Translations under genes and position numbers: made by a program
Source of the DNA: Pontibacter sp. E15-1
Lineage (GTDB): Bacteria > Bacteroidota > Bacteroidia > Cytophagales > Hymenobacteraceae
Reading direction: 5' to 3'
Assembly (NCBI RefSeq): GCF_022601975.1
Contig: NZ_JAKVIR010000005.1
Span: 18,318 to 82,317, forward strand
Length of the DNA stretch: 64,000 nucleotides
Notes under the pieces: generated by a model
The model's input: only the letters and a program-made list of their open reading frames with translations
Databases searched by the model: none
What the model was told of the DNA's origin: nothing
Shown here: positions 1 to 9,724 of the stretch, in pieces
Layout: every line of letters starts with the position of its first letter
Numbering within the stretch: position 1 is the first letter of the stretch

Positions 1-2484
1 GTCAGCGCCATCACGGGCACGGGGAAGCTGCGCCTCGACCTGAGGGCCACCGGCACAGGCATCGCCGACACCGCCGCCAACGCGGTAGCGGGCGGTTTTA
101 TAGCCGGTCAGCTTTATACTGTAGGTCTACCACCTGCAACATCAGGCTTTGCCACGATCACCCGACTTGACCCTATTCCAATTTCAAGTAGCACCGGTGA
201 AAAACCACAATCCAAAGTATGGAAGTATGCCGGAAAGCACTGGGCGGTTTTGCCAAACGCATCAGGTACGTACCTTTGGCGCTTAGACGGGACTGCCTGG
301 ACCAGCGTATTGCGCCTTTCGTCCAGAACAACGTCTAAAGCTGATTGCAAAGTTGTAGGAAACCTCGCCCATATCCTGCTTTTTCAGGGACGCGCCTCGC
401 AAATGGTTTCTGTCGAGTATGATGCAACGGCACAGACGTTTAAGCTCTGGTCGAAACGAACCTCAACTGTTGGGCTGAGTTTTGAATCCGGCGTGGAAGT
501 AGCCACAATCGATATGGATGGGACAGGCCGTATGTGGCTGGTCTCCGATGGGAACAGCACGGTTCACGTCAGGTGGAGCGATTCCCCTTATAATACCTGG
601 AGTACACCGTATACCGTGGCCACCGGCATTTCCAGCGACGACATTAGTGCGATCATTGCCTTACCCGGGAAAATTGGTGTGCTATGGTCGAATCAAAACA
701 CAAAACGTTTCGGTTTCAAGACCCACACTGATGGAGATCCCCCTACCACGTGGTCGAACGACGAAGTCCCTGCCTCCCTATCGGCTTTGGAAACCGGACA
801 TGGTATGGCGGACGACCATATGAACATGGCAGTTGCTACAAATGGAACACTGTATTGCGCCGTCAAAACAAGCTATGACACCTCCGAATACCCTGAACTA
901 GTGCTCTTGCTCCGCCGTCCTACAGGCGTATGGGAAAACATATATGAAATAGCCCCGCTCGGCACCCGGCCTGTGGTTATTCTTAATGAGACGGAGCAAA
1001 AATTGAGGGTAGTGTATACCGCGGCAGACGGAGGAGGAGACATAAATTATAAAGAGTCAGCGTTGGCTCCAGTCGCTTTCGGGGTGGCAAAGCCACTTCT
1101 TGTCGGAGGCGCCTATAACAACGCCACAAGCACGAAAGAAAACTTTCTGTCGGACATTGTTATCATGGCCTCCAGTTCGACCGAAGCGGTGAGCGTGCTG
1201 GCAAGTGTACAGGATACGCCCCCCACACCTGTGCCAACCAACAAACCGGGTGAGCCTGTGTTAGTGATGCCAGCCAACCTCAATGTCAAACAGCCTCTTT
1301 CGCTGACGCTTGGTTGGAGGATGTCAGCCAACACAGCTTCTTACCAGGCCCAGGTTTCGACTCTTTCAGACTTCGCGACTACCGTTTTTAACCGGAGTGG
1401 CATTACTGACACTATAGCCCTTCTCGACGGGTTGGCGGGCAATAAAAAGTATTTCTGGAGGGTAAGGGCGATGAACAGCACCGACACGAGCACCTGGTCA
1501 CCGGTATGGAGCTTTACCACAATCCCTTCAAATAGCCTGGTAGGACACTGGAAAATGGACGAGGGAAGCGGCAGCACCCTGCTGGACGCCTCTGGGTTTG
1601 AAAACAACGCTGTTACTATTTCAGGCCCCACCTGGGTACCTGGCAAAGAAGGCTTAGCGCTATGGCTTAATGGATCCAGCCAGTATGCTTCTGTATCAGA
1701 CCATGAGACACTGGATATCACAGACTCCCTGACGCTGGCCGTATGGGTGAAACCCGATAGAAAAGGCACCCAGTATATCCTCAAAAAAGCAGAAAACAAT
1801 GTTGCGGATGGGTATGAACTGTCCTTCTCGAGCAGCGGCGTATTCTTCTTCAGAATCAACGAATCCACCTCAAACAACACGTATAGGCTGAACTCAAAAA
1901 CACCATACCCAACCAACGGTGCCACCTGGCTGCACATTGCAGCCACTTTCGACGGCACGACCATAAAACTCTATGCGAACGGGGTGTTAGACAATTCGAT
2001 GACCTTGAGTTCGTCGATAAAAATCAAGGCCAACGATATGCCGCTCTATCTCGGATCTCAGGGTAGCGGTTCTTATAAATTTGAAGGGGGCCTGGACGAT
2101 GCGCGCGTCTACAAAACTGCGCTGACCGCTGCCGAAATAAACGAGTTAGCCACGGGTAGCCTGTCTGCTGCTGCATCAAGCAAGTTGACGTCTGGCCGTG
2201 TTGCCGCCCCCACCATTGGGACCACGCATGAGCTTACTGTCTATCCAAACCCCTTTACCTCGAAAGCAATCGTAAATTATATGGTACCTGAAGACGGGTA
2301 CCATACGATCAAACTCTATGATAGCAAAGGCCGACTTGTGAGAATATTACATGAGGGTAGTATAAGAGGCGGCCAACAAGCCGCGGTAGAAGTGGACGGA
2401 TCAACGCTTGCAAAAGGCCTCTATATCCTGCGCCTGGAAGCAGCACATGGCAGCAAAACGCTGAAGTTAGTGTTGGAGAAATGA
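1..2484 (+). CDS. T9SS-sorted LamG/FnIII secreted protein (5' truncated)
   Basis: The frame is open from base 1, so the gene starts before the window; the ATG at 250 is internal. About 827 residues are visible. The first ~40 are the end of a bacterial Ig-like (SwmB-type) domain, closely similar to one in the protein at 4998-8750. A repeat-poor stretch rich in Trp and Ser follows, which looks like beta-propeller blades. Then come a fibronectin type III domain (about nt 1240-1520, ending WSPVWSFTT), a LamG/concanavalin-like lectin domain (about nt 1535-2150, GHWKMDEGSG start) and a C-terminal type A T9SS sorting domain (from about nt 2230, VYPNPF motif, ending KLVLEK). It is probably secreted and surface-attached with a carbohydrate-binding role. 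The enzymatic part, if any, lies upstream and cannot be seen. Confidence 0.85.
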   Translation, partial: VSAITGTGKLRLDLRATGTGIADTAANAVAGGFIAGQLYTVGLPPATSGFATITRLDPIPISSSTGEKPQSKVWKYAGKHWAVLPNASGTYLWRLDGTAWTSVLRLSSRTTSKADCKVVGNLAHILLFQGRASQMVSVEYDATAQTFKLWSKRTSTVGLSFESGVEVATIDMDGTGRMWLVSDGNSTVHVRWSDSPYNTWSTPYTVATGISSDDISAIIALPGKIGVLWSNQNTKRFGFKTHTDGDPPTTWSNDEVPASLSALETGHGMADDHMNMAVATNGTLYCAVKTSYDTSEYPELVLLLRRPTGVWENIYEIAPLGTRPVVILNETEQKLRVVYTAADGGGDINYKESALAPVAFGVAKPLLVGGAYNNATSTKENFLSDIVIMASSSTEAVSVLASVQDTPPTPVPTNKPGEPVLVMPANLNVKQPLSLTLGWRMSANTASYQAQVSTLSDFATTVFNRSGITDTIALLDGLAGNKKYFWRVRAMNSTDTSTWSPVWSFTTIPSNSLVGHWKMDEGSGSTLLDASGFENNAVTISGPTWVPGKEGLALWLNGSSQYASVSDHETLDITDSLTLAVWVKPDRKGTQYILKKAENNVADGYELSFSSSGVFFFRINESTSNNTYRLNSKTPYPTNGATWLHIAATFDGTTIKLYANGVLDNSMTLSSSIKIKANDMPLYLGSQGSGSYKFEGGLDDARVYKTALTAAEINELATGSLSAAASSKLTSGRVAAPTIGTTHELTVYPNPFTSKAIVNYMVPEDGYHTIKLYDSKGRLVRILHEGSIRGGQQAAVEVDGSTLAKGLYILRLEAAHGSKTLKLVLEK

Positions 2485-2505
2485 TATTTATGCTCAATCA
2501 GTTAC

Positions 2506-2540
2506 GGCATTGCAGCAGTAAAAGGAACCGCTGCAATGCC
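2506..2540 (+). terminator. hairpin after the LamG protein gene
   Basis: A perfect 11-bp stem (2506-2516 with 2530-2540) encloses a 13-nt loop, 22 nt after the stop codon. No T-run follows, so termination activity is inferred from position and stem strength only. Confidence 0.5.
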
Positions 2541-3635
2541 CTCATCGAGTATATAAAGCAGAGTGGTCCAGGATGATTTTTACTTTGCTAAACACTCGTA
2601 TCGACTAGTAGCGTGGGGATTTACACCTAATTCAGATACAAAATTATAGTCCCATGTTTATCATAATCAGATAGATTTTGCGCAGTTGAAAGTATTTGTA
2701 GAGTAGCAGTATAAAATGGCCCACCGTATGCCTCTACCGAGCAGGCCCATACCCACAGCCTAACATAGTCGGTGAAATTTTGAAGTTAATTCTACGGTAA
2801 ATTCGCGTGCAAACTTTCGAAATTGGAAGGGGTTTGCTTTGTGGGGCTTCACCCCTATAAAGATTAATTCCGCAGAGTGGATTTTCACGGCGTAAATGAA
2901 AGGTTATGCCTGCCAGTTGAGCGTGGTGTTTCTCTAATCTTACATCATAAAGCAGCATTACGGTAACCCCTCAATTGCTTGTCAATTTCTACCGATACAC
3001 CCTTACAGCAACGTTTTTGACATTAGCCCATACCTCAGTCTGCACCGCACATTTATACCTCTCAAGAGGACCACTATCATCAGGAAGGGAATTTCACCTG
3101 TTTATGAGCGAGCGTTATGCGTGCTGATTAATTGTTGTAAAAAGGCATAAATCTGCATGGTTTAAATCAGCGATAACACGACCATAGACAGCTTACCAAT
3201 CACGCTTGATCTCCTGTGCTTTTGCGGTATTGCACTTAGCAAAAATTTTTCCGTGTACTCAGGCGCATGCTCCATACGACCAAAAACAAGCGTATAGCGC
3301 ATGTTTAAAACTTGCTTTCGCGCCATGCTTCGGCACGGAAGTGGGTATGGACTGGCACGCAGGTGCGTAAAGTTTATCAGTCCACCTTATACATTTGGGT
3401 CTACGATCCCAGAGAGCATGCTACTCTATCAAAAACAGTGTCCGCTTGGTTTCAATTTCATTCTATCTGTAAGGCACTGCACCTACTACTATACCAATTT
3501 ATTTATCAGAATTAGCGTTTGTTTTTATATGAATAGAAACGGTTTTTAGGCCTCATTTCTAATTCTTAATTACTAATTTTTAATTTGCCGAAGCACCTAC
3601 ATTGTTGCTTATTCATTCATTAAGCCTTTTCAGTT
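2541..3635. other. long intergenic region, no gene recognised
   Basis: About 1.1 kb without a convincing reading frame. Open frames of 60-82 codons on both strands have no recognisable motif and mixed composition. A near match to the Bacteroidota -7 element (TTAATTTG against TAnnTTTG) lies at about 3585-3595, shortly before the Nudix-like regulator, and may belong to its promoter. The rest may be decayed DNA. Confidence 0.4.
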
Positions 3636-4397
3636 ATGCCTAATAACCATAAAACCGTAGAGCAACCTGGTGAGCAACTTCCACCGTATCTACCAAACAT
3701 CACGCTGGACTGTGTTATACTTGGCTACCACGATGGGCGGCTCCAAGTGCTGCTACTCCACTGGGAAAACACTGAGGAATGGAGCCTGCCCCGCGGGCAG
3801 ATTCGCAAAGATGAATCCCTTGATGATGCGGCCCGCAACATTGTGGTCCAACGAACGGCACTACAACAGCTATTTCTACACCAGTTTCATGTATTCGGAG
3901 ATGTGGAGCAAAAGGGGCAAGGGGAAACAAAGGAAAAACTAAAACACATCGTTGCGCCTATCCAGTGGGCTGAACGTAGTATCTCCGTTGGGTACTATGC
4001 ATTGATTGACTATGAAAAAGCTAAACCAAAACCAGATATTTATACTGATTTATGCAAATGGTGGGACGTAAAAAACCTTCCTAAAATGCTGTTTAACCAC
4101 AACCAGGTGATTGAAGTTAGCCTAAGTGCGCTCCTCCTTCATGTTAGTTCGCTTCCAATTGGTAACTTCCTGTTGCCAGAGCAATTCACGCTACCCGAGT
4201 TCCAACGACTTTACGAAACGATTCTGGACAAGACATTAGACCCGCGAAATTTTCAAAGAAAGGTTTTGACACTCGGCATTGTGGACAGGTTAGATGTACG
4301 TAGAAGAGGAGGCGCCCATAAGGCGCCCTATCTTTATCGGTTCAACAAAGACAGATATGAAACCGTGCTGCTCGAAAAGGGCCTTTTGTTCAGCTAA
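3636..4397 (+). CDS. NrtR/AraR-type Nudix-like transcriptional regulator
   Basis: 253 residues. The N-terminal ~150 residues form a Nudix fold (LDCVILGYHDGRLQVLLL, then WSLPRGQI). The C-terminal ~90 residues look like a winged helix (FTLPEFQRLYETIL, DPRNFQRKVLTLG, then an RRRGGAHKAPYLYRF wing), the usual layout of NrtR-family regulators. The Nudix box keeps the first Gly and Glu (GQIRKDE), but the metal-binding REUXEE part reads NIVVQR. Hydrolase activity is therefore unlikely and the Nudix domain probably only senses a ligand. Relatives in Bacteroidota control sugar utilisation (AraR of Bacteroides) or NAD metabolism. The target here is unknown. The gene stands alone, upstream of the secreted phosphatase gene on the same strand, which makes that gene a possible but unproven target. 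Confidence 0.8.
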   Translation: MPNNHKTVEQPGEQLPPYLPNITLDCVILGYHDGRLQVLLLHWENTEEWSLPRGQIRKDESLDDAARNIVVQRTALQQLFLHQFHVFGDVEQKGQGETKEKLKHIVAPIQWAERSISVGYYALIDYEKAKPKPDIYTDLCKWWDVKNLPKMLFNHNQVIEVSLSALLLHVSSLPIGNFLLPEQFTLPEFQRLYETILDKTLDPRNFQRKVLTLGIVDRLDVRRRGGAHKAPYLYRFNKDRYETVLLEKGLLFS

Positions 4398-4967
4398 ACG
4401 CTATACCCTGATGTAAGTATGAGGCACAGTCAGTGTACGCTCTTGCTTTACCGGTTTCAGGAGCTTCGCGGAACCAGAATTCCTCGCTGCTTATTTCTTG
4501 AGTATCCCAAAGGAAGGTTTCAAAAGGTATCTTTAAACACCTGTTCACAATTCGCTTTAGTATGCGAAAATGAGCTTTGTCAAAGCCTTAAATCACTCTT
4601 TTGTAGCCCAATGGGGAAATTTAAACATTGGGTAAATCTAAGTATGTGCTGACACCGAAAAGCAACTGCAACACCCAATTTTTGAGGTTGCCAGCCTAAC
4701 TTGAACTTAGAAGTGAATGTCACTCTTTGCCAGTCAATTTTTATTCATTTGCAAGTTGCTACACTGCAAATCAAGTCTTAACATAGGACAACTTCTATCA
4801 ATTCACACCCCCTTTTGCTAGATTTTTTTAAATTAAATACAAAAATACTACAATTATAATCGAGATATAATTTATCGCTGATCTAAAAGAAATCAACCCA
4901 AGAAACCCCTACAAACCCATATAACGCTTATAAACAACCACTTAACACATGCATACAATTCATTTTT
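4398..4967. other. AT-rich intergenic region upstream of the phosphatase gene
   Basis: About 570 nt. A 77-codon frame at 4419-4652 has no recognisable features and is not called. The last ~200 nt are strongly AT-rich, as expected for a promoter region. No long hairpin or repeat was seen. Confidence 0.4.
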
Positions 4968-4975
4968 TATATTTG
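4968..4975 (+). promoter_or_regulatory. -7 promoter element (TATATTTG)
   Basis: Exact match to the Bacteroidota consensus TAnnTTTG, 22 nt before the ATG at 4998. No good TTG -33 element was seen about 19-21 nt upstream, so the assignment rests on the -7 match and its position. Confidence 0.5.
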
Positions 4976-4997
4976 CCATGCCTTAAACTTTAGTATT

Positions 4998-7900
4998 ATG
5001 AGTATTTTTTCAGGAAACTCCCAATATTTCATTTTTGCTTTAGTGCTATTCTGCGTTGAAATCGTGTACCCAGAGCGTTGTATTGCTCAGAGCGTGATTA
5101 GCCCGCGCTTTGTGACTGAGCGGGTGCCCCATGATTCGGATGATATTGCGATATGGCTAAACAAAGCGGATCCGGCTGGAAGCTTGATTATAGGAACCGA
5201 CAAAGACGCTGACGGTGCGCTTTATGTATTTGACATGATGGGCAATATCATAAAAAGCAAGTCTGTAGAGAACCTGCGGAGGCCTACCAATGTGGATATC
5301 GCGTATGGAGTTGCGTTAGGTGGCCGTAAAATTGACATTGCCGTCACAACTGAGCGGCTCACGGGTAAATTAAGAGTATTCTCTGTTCCGGATATGCAAG
5401 CTGTGGACGGTGGGGGCATCCCTGTATTTCAGGGCGAGGCAAACACAGAGTTTCAGGAGCCAATGGGAATTGCCCTTTACAAAAGGCCTTCCGATGGAAA
5501 CGTGTACGCCATTGTCAGCAGAAAGAATGGGCCTACCGACCAAACCTATCTCTGGCAATACCTTTTAAAGGATGACGGACAAGGGAACATGGAAGGAATT
5601 TTAGTGCGAAAGTTCGGCAAGTTCAGTGGGGAAAAGGAAATCGAGGCTGTAGCCGTAGACAACGAGCTTGGGTATGTCTATTATTCCGATGAAAAAGTCG
5701 GTGTAAGGAAATATTACGCTGATCCAGCGAAAGGCAACGAGGAGCTCGCTCTCTTTGCCACATCCGGCTTTGCCCAGGATCAGGAAGGCATCGCGATTTA
5801 CAAAACTGAGGACAACGGAGGCTATATTCTCGTGTCGGACCAAAGTGCGGACGAGATTCACGTCTACCCGCGCGAAGGAAGCACTTCGAATCCGCATCAA
5901 CATAGCCTGCTGGCCGTGGTAGAACTGAAAGCGCATTTGATAGATGGAATTGAGGTCTTGAATTACCCCATAGCCCCCGAATTTCCGAAAGGACTGTTTG
6001 TGGCTATGTCTGAGGGAAGGACATACCATCTATACCGCTGGGAAGATATCGCCGGCAAAACCCTCAAGGTGCTGCCGCCCGACAACACAACTACCCCCGC
6101 TAACTCAGACCACATACCACCCACAGTACTTTCCATAAACCGGCAATTGCCTGCCGAAGATTCTACCTCCGCCACACAGGTCACCTACCGGGTTACCTTC
6201 TCGGAGCCTGTGACAGGCGCAGATCAAACAGACTTCAGCGTAAATGTTGAGTCAGGTACACTGGCAGCCAGCGTGAAAGCCATCGCTGCAGCAGATACAA
6301 CCAGCAGTGTTTATGACGTGACGGTAAGCGAGGTCTCCGGCTCCGGAACACTGCGGCTCGATCTCAATGCCTCAGGCACTGGCATTGTTGACAAGGCACA
6401 AAACGAAGTTTCGGAGGGCTATACCGCGGGGCAGGTTTATCAGGTTCTGCAGCCCCAGACCGGCCCCGCAGAACTCATCGCCTTCAACGCCACATGGAGA
6501 TATCTGGACAACGGATCGGACCAGGGCACGGCCTGGCGCACGGCTTCGTTCGACGATTCGGCCTGGGAAACAGGAAACGGCAAGTTTGGTTACGGCATCC
6601 CTGACGCTGCCACACCAGTGAGCTTTGGGGATGACGCTGACAGGAAGCACATCACCACTTACTTCAGGAAGAAAATCACTATCGCGAACGCAGCCGCCAT
6701 CTCTTCGTTCCCGGCGCTGGTGAACCGCGACGATGGCGTGGTGGTGTATGTGAACGGGGCCGAGGTATACCGCAACAATATGCCAGAAGGCACTGTCTCC
6801 TACAATACTCTGGCAGCCGGAAGTTCTGATGGAGACGATGGCGCCACCCCGATCGCTTTCTCCATACCCCCAGAGGCATTTTTAAACGGAGAAAACACAA
6901 TAGCCGTTGAGATTCATCAGTACAAGCAGTCTAGTTCTGACATTGCATTTGACCTTGAGCTGGCGGGCAACTCAGAAACAGCCAATGTGGAACTCGTGCG
7001 TGGCCCCTACCTGCAGATGGGCAGTCAGTCAGCCATAACGATCCGATGGCGGACAAGCGAACCCTCCGATTCGAGAGTTGAGGCAGGAACACAGTTCGGC
7101 ACGTACACGCTTGCGGCATCCGACGCGCGCGTATCGACAGAACATGAAGTGCGCCTGGAAGGTCTGGCACCAGACACCAGATATTTTTACAGGGTTGGGA
7201 GTTCTGCAGGCATGGCGCAAAACAGCGCCTCCAACTACTTCCGCACGGCGCCTACAGCCACAACCACCCGAAAGATGCGCTTTGCCGTGTTCGGGGATAG
7301 CGGCATCAACAAAAACAACGTCCGGACAAACACCCTTACCGCATACCTTGACCATGTGGGCGACGACCCTGCCGAGGTAATGCTTATATTGGGCGACAAC
7401 GCCTATGATAAAGGCACTGACCGAGAGTTTCAGCAAAACTTTTTCGGGCCGTTTGATGGTTTGTTGCTCCAAAACCACGTCCTCTTCCCTACGCCCGGAA
7501 ATCATGATTATTACGCTACCACTCAGGCTTCACGCATGGGGGCATACTATCAGAACTTCACCATGCCAAAGGCAGCTGAGTGCGGCGGAGAGGCTTCGGG
7601 CACAGAGGCATTCTATTCTTTCGACTGGGGTAATATACATTTTCTCAGTCTCGACTCTTATGGAGTAGAGACGGATGACACGCGCCTGTATGATACCCTT
7701 GGCGCCCAGGTGAATTGGGTAAAGAAAGACTTGGCCGGCAATACAAAACCTTGGGTCATCGCTTTCTGGCACCACCCTCCCTATACCATGGGTAGCCATA
7801 ACGCTGACAAGGAAGACGAACTGATCCAGATTCGCCAAAACTTTATCCGTATCCTGGAACGCGCTGGCGTAGACCTTGTTCTCTCAGGCCACAGTCATAC

Positions 7901-8750
7901 ATATGAGCGCTCATACCTTTTAAATGACTTTTATGGCAGCGAGAAGACATTTGACAGAGCGTCGCACACTATCAGCCAATCCAGCGCCAGGTATGACAAT
8001 TCTGCAAACTCCTGCCCCTATTTTACGAGAGCCGGTCAGAAAAACAAAGGCACGGTATACGTCGTTTCGGGTTCTTCAGGACAGTCCACCTCTGTTCAAG
8101 CCGATTACCCACACGATGCCCTGCCCTTTTCCAGAAATGAAGGGGGTATGTTTCTTCTGGAAGTAGAAGACAACCGCCTCGATGGCAAGTTTATACAGGC
8201 TGACGGAAGTGTTACAGATCAGTTCACGGTGATGCAGGACGTAAACAAGACAAGGACCATCGCGGTACAGCCGGGAGGCACTGCCCAGCTTACTGCTTCC
8301 TGGGTGGGGAACTACCAATGGTCTACCGGTGAAACTACCCGCTCAATCACCGTAATGCCATATGCCGACATCAGCTATATGGTTTCGGACGACTGCAAAT
8401 GCCTGTCAGACCTTTTCCGGCTGACGACAGGGACTCTGACAGCGACGACGGCAGGCGATACTGCACTGGCAAAAACGTATACTTTACCAGTAGACTATCC
8501 GAGCATATACCCCAACCCGTTTTCAGCCAAAGCTACCGTCCGTTTCGCCTCGACGACTTCTGGTGAATGCTCCGTTGTCTTGTTCAACAGCAAAGGGCAG
8601 CTGATAAAAACCTTGTTTGAGGGTATGACGCTGGCCGGCGAAACAAAGGCTATAGAAGTGGATGGGGCGCAGTTACCCACTGGTCTGTATTTTGTAAGAG
8701 TCCAGACAGCAGGCAGTGTTCGATCCGTCAAACTGTTGCTGACCAGATAA
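4998..8750 (+). CDS. secreted beta-propeller phytase / purple acid phosphatase fusion with T9SS signal
   Basis: 1250 residues. A signal peptide (about 1-30, ending CIAQ) is followed by a beta-propeller phytase domain (about 33-355; PHDSDDIAIW, RPTNVDIAYG, EGIAIY), which in known enzymes releases phosphate from phytate with calcium. Next are an SwmB-like Ig domain (about 370-470) and a jelly-roll-like module (about 480-640; VVYVNGAEVYRNN). A purple acid phosphatase part follows: FnIII-like N-domain (about 650-740) and a metallophosphoesterase with all five metal motifs, GDSG (~767), GDNAY (~799), GNHD (~834), WHHPP (~924) and GHSH (~964). The C-terminus (about 1165-1250, YPNPF to KLLLTR) is a type A T9SS sorting domain. 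Two complete phosphomonoesterase modules in one secreted protein suggest stepwise release of phosphate from phytate or other organic phosphates. Transcribed alone from the -7 element at 4968. Confidence 0.88.
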   Translation: MSIFSGNSQYFIFALVLFCVEIVYPERCIAQSVISPRFVTERVPHDSDDIAIWLNKADPAGSLIIGTDKDADGALYVFDMMGNIIKSKSVENLRRPTNVDIAYGVALGGRKIDIAVTTERLTGKLRVFSVPDMQAVDGGGIPVFQGEANTEFQEPMGIALYKRPSDGNVYAIVSRKNGPTDQTYLWQYLLKDDGQGNMEGILVRKFGKFSGEKEIEAVAVDNELGYVYYSDEKVGVRKYYADPAKGNEELALFATSGFAQDQEGIAIYKTEDNGGYILVSDQSADEIHVYPREGSTSNPHQHSLLAVVELKAHLIDGIEVLNYPIAPEFPKGLFVAMSEGRTYHLYRWEDIAGKTLKVLPPDNTTTPANSDHIPPTVLSINRQLPAEDSTSATQVTYRVTFSEPVTGADQTDFSVNVESGTLAASVKAIAAADTTSSVYDVTVSEVSGSGTLRLDLNASGTGIVDKAQNEVSEGYTAGQVYQVLQPQTGPAELIAFNATWRYLDNGSDQGTAWRTASFDDSAWETGNGKFGYGIPDAATPVSFGDDADRKHITTYFRKKITIANAAAISSFPALVNRDDGVVVYVNGAEVYRNNMPEGTVSYNTLAAGSSDGDDGATPIAFSIPPEAFLNGENTIAVEIHQYKQSSSDIAFDLELAGNSETANVELVRGPYLQMGSQSAITIRWRTSEPSDSRVEAGTQFGTYTLAASDARVSTEHEVRLEGLAPDTRYFYRVGSSAGMAQNSASNYFRTAPTATTTRKMRFAVFGDSGINKNNVRTNTLTAYLDHVGDDPAEVMLILGDNAYDKGTDREFQQNFFGPFDGLLLQNHVLFPTPGNHDYYATTQASRMGAYYQNFTMPKAAECGGEASGTEAFYSFDWGNIHFLSLDSYGVETDDTRLYDTLGAQVNWVKKDLAGNTKPWVIAFWHHPPYTMGSHNADKEDELIQIRQNFIRILERAGVDLVLSGHSHTYERSYLLNDFYGSEKTFDRASHTISQSSARYDNSANSCPYFTRAGQKNKGTVYVVSGSSGQSTSVQADYPHDALPFSRNEGGMFLLEVEDNRLDGKFIQADGSVTDQFTVMQDVNKTRTIAVQPGGTAQLTASWVGNYQWSTGETTRSITVMPYADISYMVSDDCKCLSDLFRLTTGTLTATTAGDTALAKTYTLPVDYPSIYPNPFSAKATVRFASTTSGECSVVLFNSKGQLIKTLFEGMTLAGETKAIEVDGAQLPTGLYFVRVQTAGSVRSVKLLLTR

Positions 8751-8836
8751 TGTAAAGCTGTGAGCTCCTGACGAACTCTGTTTTCTGGCTGACGGTATAC
8801 ATCGAAGTAGCTGCAGCGTGCTACTCCGTTTGCAGA

Positions 8837-8893
8837 TACGAATCCCCGCCCCAAGACATACGATGTGAAGTATATCTTGGGGCGGGGTTCGTA
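8837..8893. terminator. bidirectional terminator between convergent genes
   Basis: A very strong hairpin: left arm 8837-8856, right arm 8875-8893, GC-rich, pairing over 19 bp with a single bulged base and an 18-nt loop. It sits between the phosphatase gene (+) and the acetyltransferase gene (-) and can serve both. Confidence 0.75.
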
Positions 8894-8919
8894 TGTAGGG
8901 GTATGCTGCAAACCAGGGC

Positions 8920-9447
8920 TTACGGGATCATTTGTATCCGCTGCCCCACAGGTTCAAGCGTTCGGATTACCCGAGCGGGGTTACCGACGGCCACGGAGTT
9001 GTCCGGGATGTCCTTCACGACCACGGAGCCGGCCCCGATCCGGACGTTGTTGCCAATCCGCACCTCCCCAATGATGCAGACATTGGAGCCGAGTTCCACG
9101 TTGTCCCCGATAATGGGGGAGCCGGTATAGGAGCCGTCGTCGCGGCGGATGTTGCCCAGCGTTGTGGAATGACGGAAAAAGCAGTTTTTGCCGATCACCG
9201 TGCACCCGTTTACAACCAAGGCATGGCCATGGCCCAGGTAAAACCCCGCTCCCACCGTTGTCCAGTGCGGCAACTCTATACCCATAAACCACTCTACCAA
9301 CAGTTTGTAAAAAGCCAGATAAGGCAACCAGACCAAGCGGAGAAGCTTGCTTTTGGAGGCGGGATGGGCCAGCCTGAACAGCACCATCACCAGCCTGCCC
9401 TTGAGGTTTCCTGCGTTTGTGCTCCAATCCTGAAAAATGTATGACAT
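8920..9447 (-). CDS. hexapeptide-repeat (serine acetyltransferase-like) acyltransferase
   Basis: 175 residues. The N-terminal helix region (about 1-55) is followed by a left-handed beta-helix with hexapeptide turns (VGAGFYLGHG, VNGCTVIGKN, IIGDNVELGS, VRIGNNVRIG) and the typical end GNPARVIRTL. The GHGHALVVNG and STTLGNI segments resemble serine O-acetyltransferases and the short acetyltransferases of exopolysaccharide clusters. The protein lacks the full N-terminal domain of CysE, so sugar or lipid O-acetylation is at least as likely as cysteine synthesis. The family uses acetyl-CoA and forms trimers. No cysteine or polysaccharide genes are adjacent, so the substrate is open. Confidence 0.75.
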   Translation of the reverse strand: MSYIFQDWSTNAGNLKGRLVMVLFRLAHPASKSKLLRLVWLPYLAFYKLLVEWFMGIELPHWTTVGAGFYLGHGHALVVNGCTVIGKNCFFRHSTTLGNIRRDDGSYTGSPIIGDNVELGSNVCIIGEVRIGNNVRIGAGSVVVKDIPDNSVAVGNPARVIRTLEPVGQRIQMIP

Positions 9448-9724
9448 GCTATATAGAATTTAAAGATTAACTTTACGAAAGCATGCAGCCTATGTTGGCC
9501 TGCCCCTGCAATAAACGCGACATCCGCTCTACACTGTAACGTCCACTTACAACTAAATGTAAACAAACGGCAGTGTACAGCAATTGGCCAGTAGCATTTT
9601 AGAAGGCATATGCTTAAAAATAATTGCCCGGTGCATAACTATTATTCACGGATGCCATATATACCTATCTTTACAGAAAGAAAAAGGCAATGCCGATGAG
9701 CAGAGGCACGCGATTGAAACACCC

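Noticed and set aside
8932..9444. 170-codon plus-strand frame opposite the acetyltransferase gene
   Set aside because: The minus strand encodes clear hexapeptide repeats; this frame has no motif.
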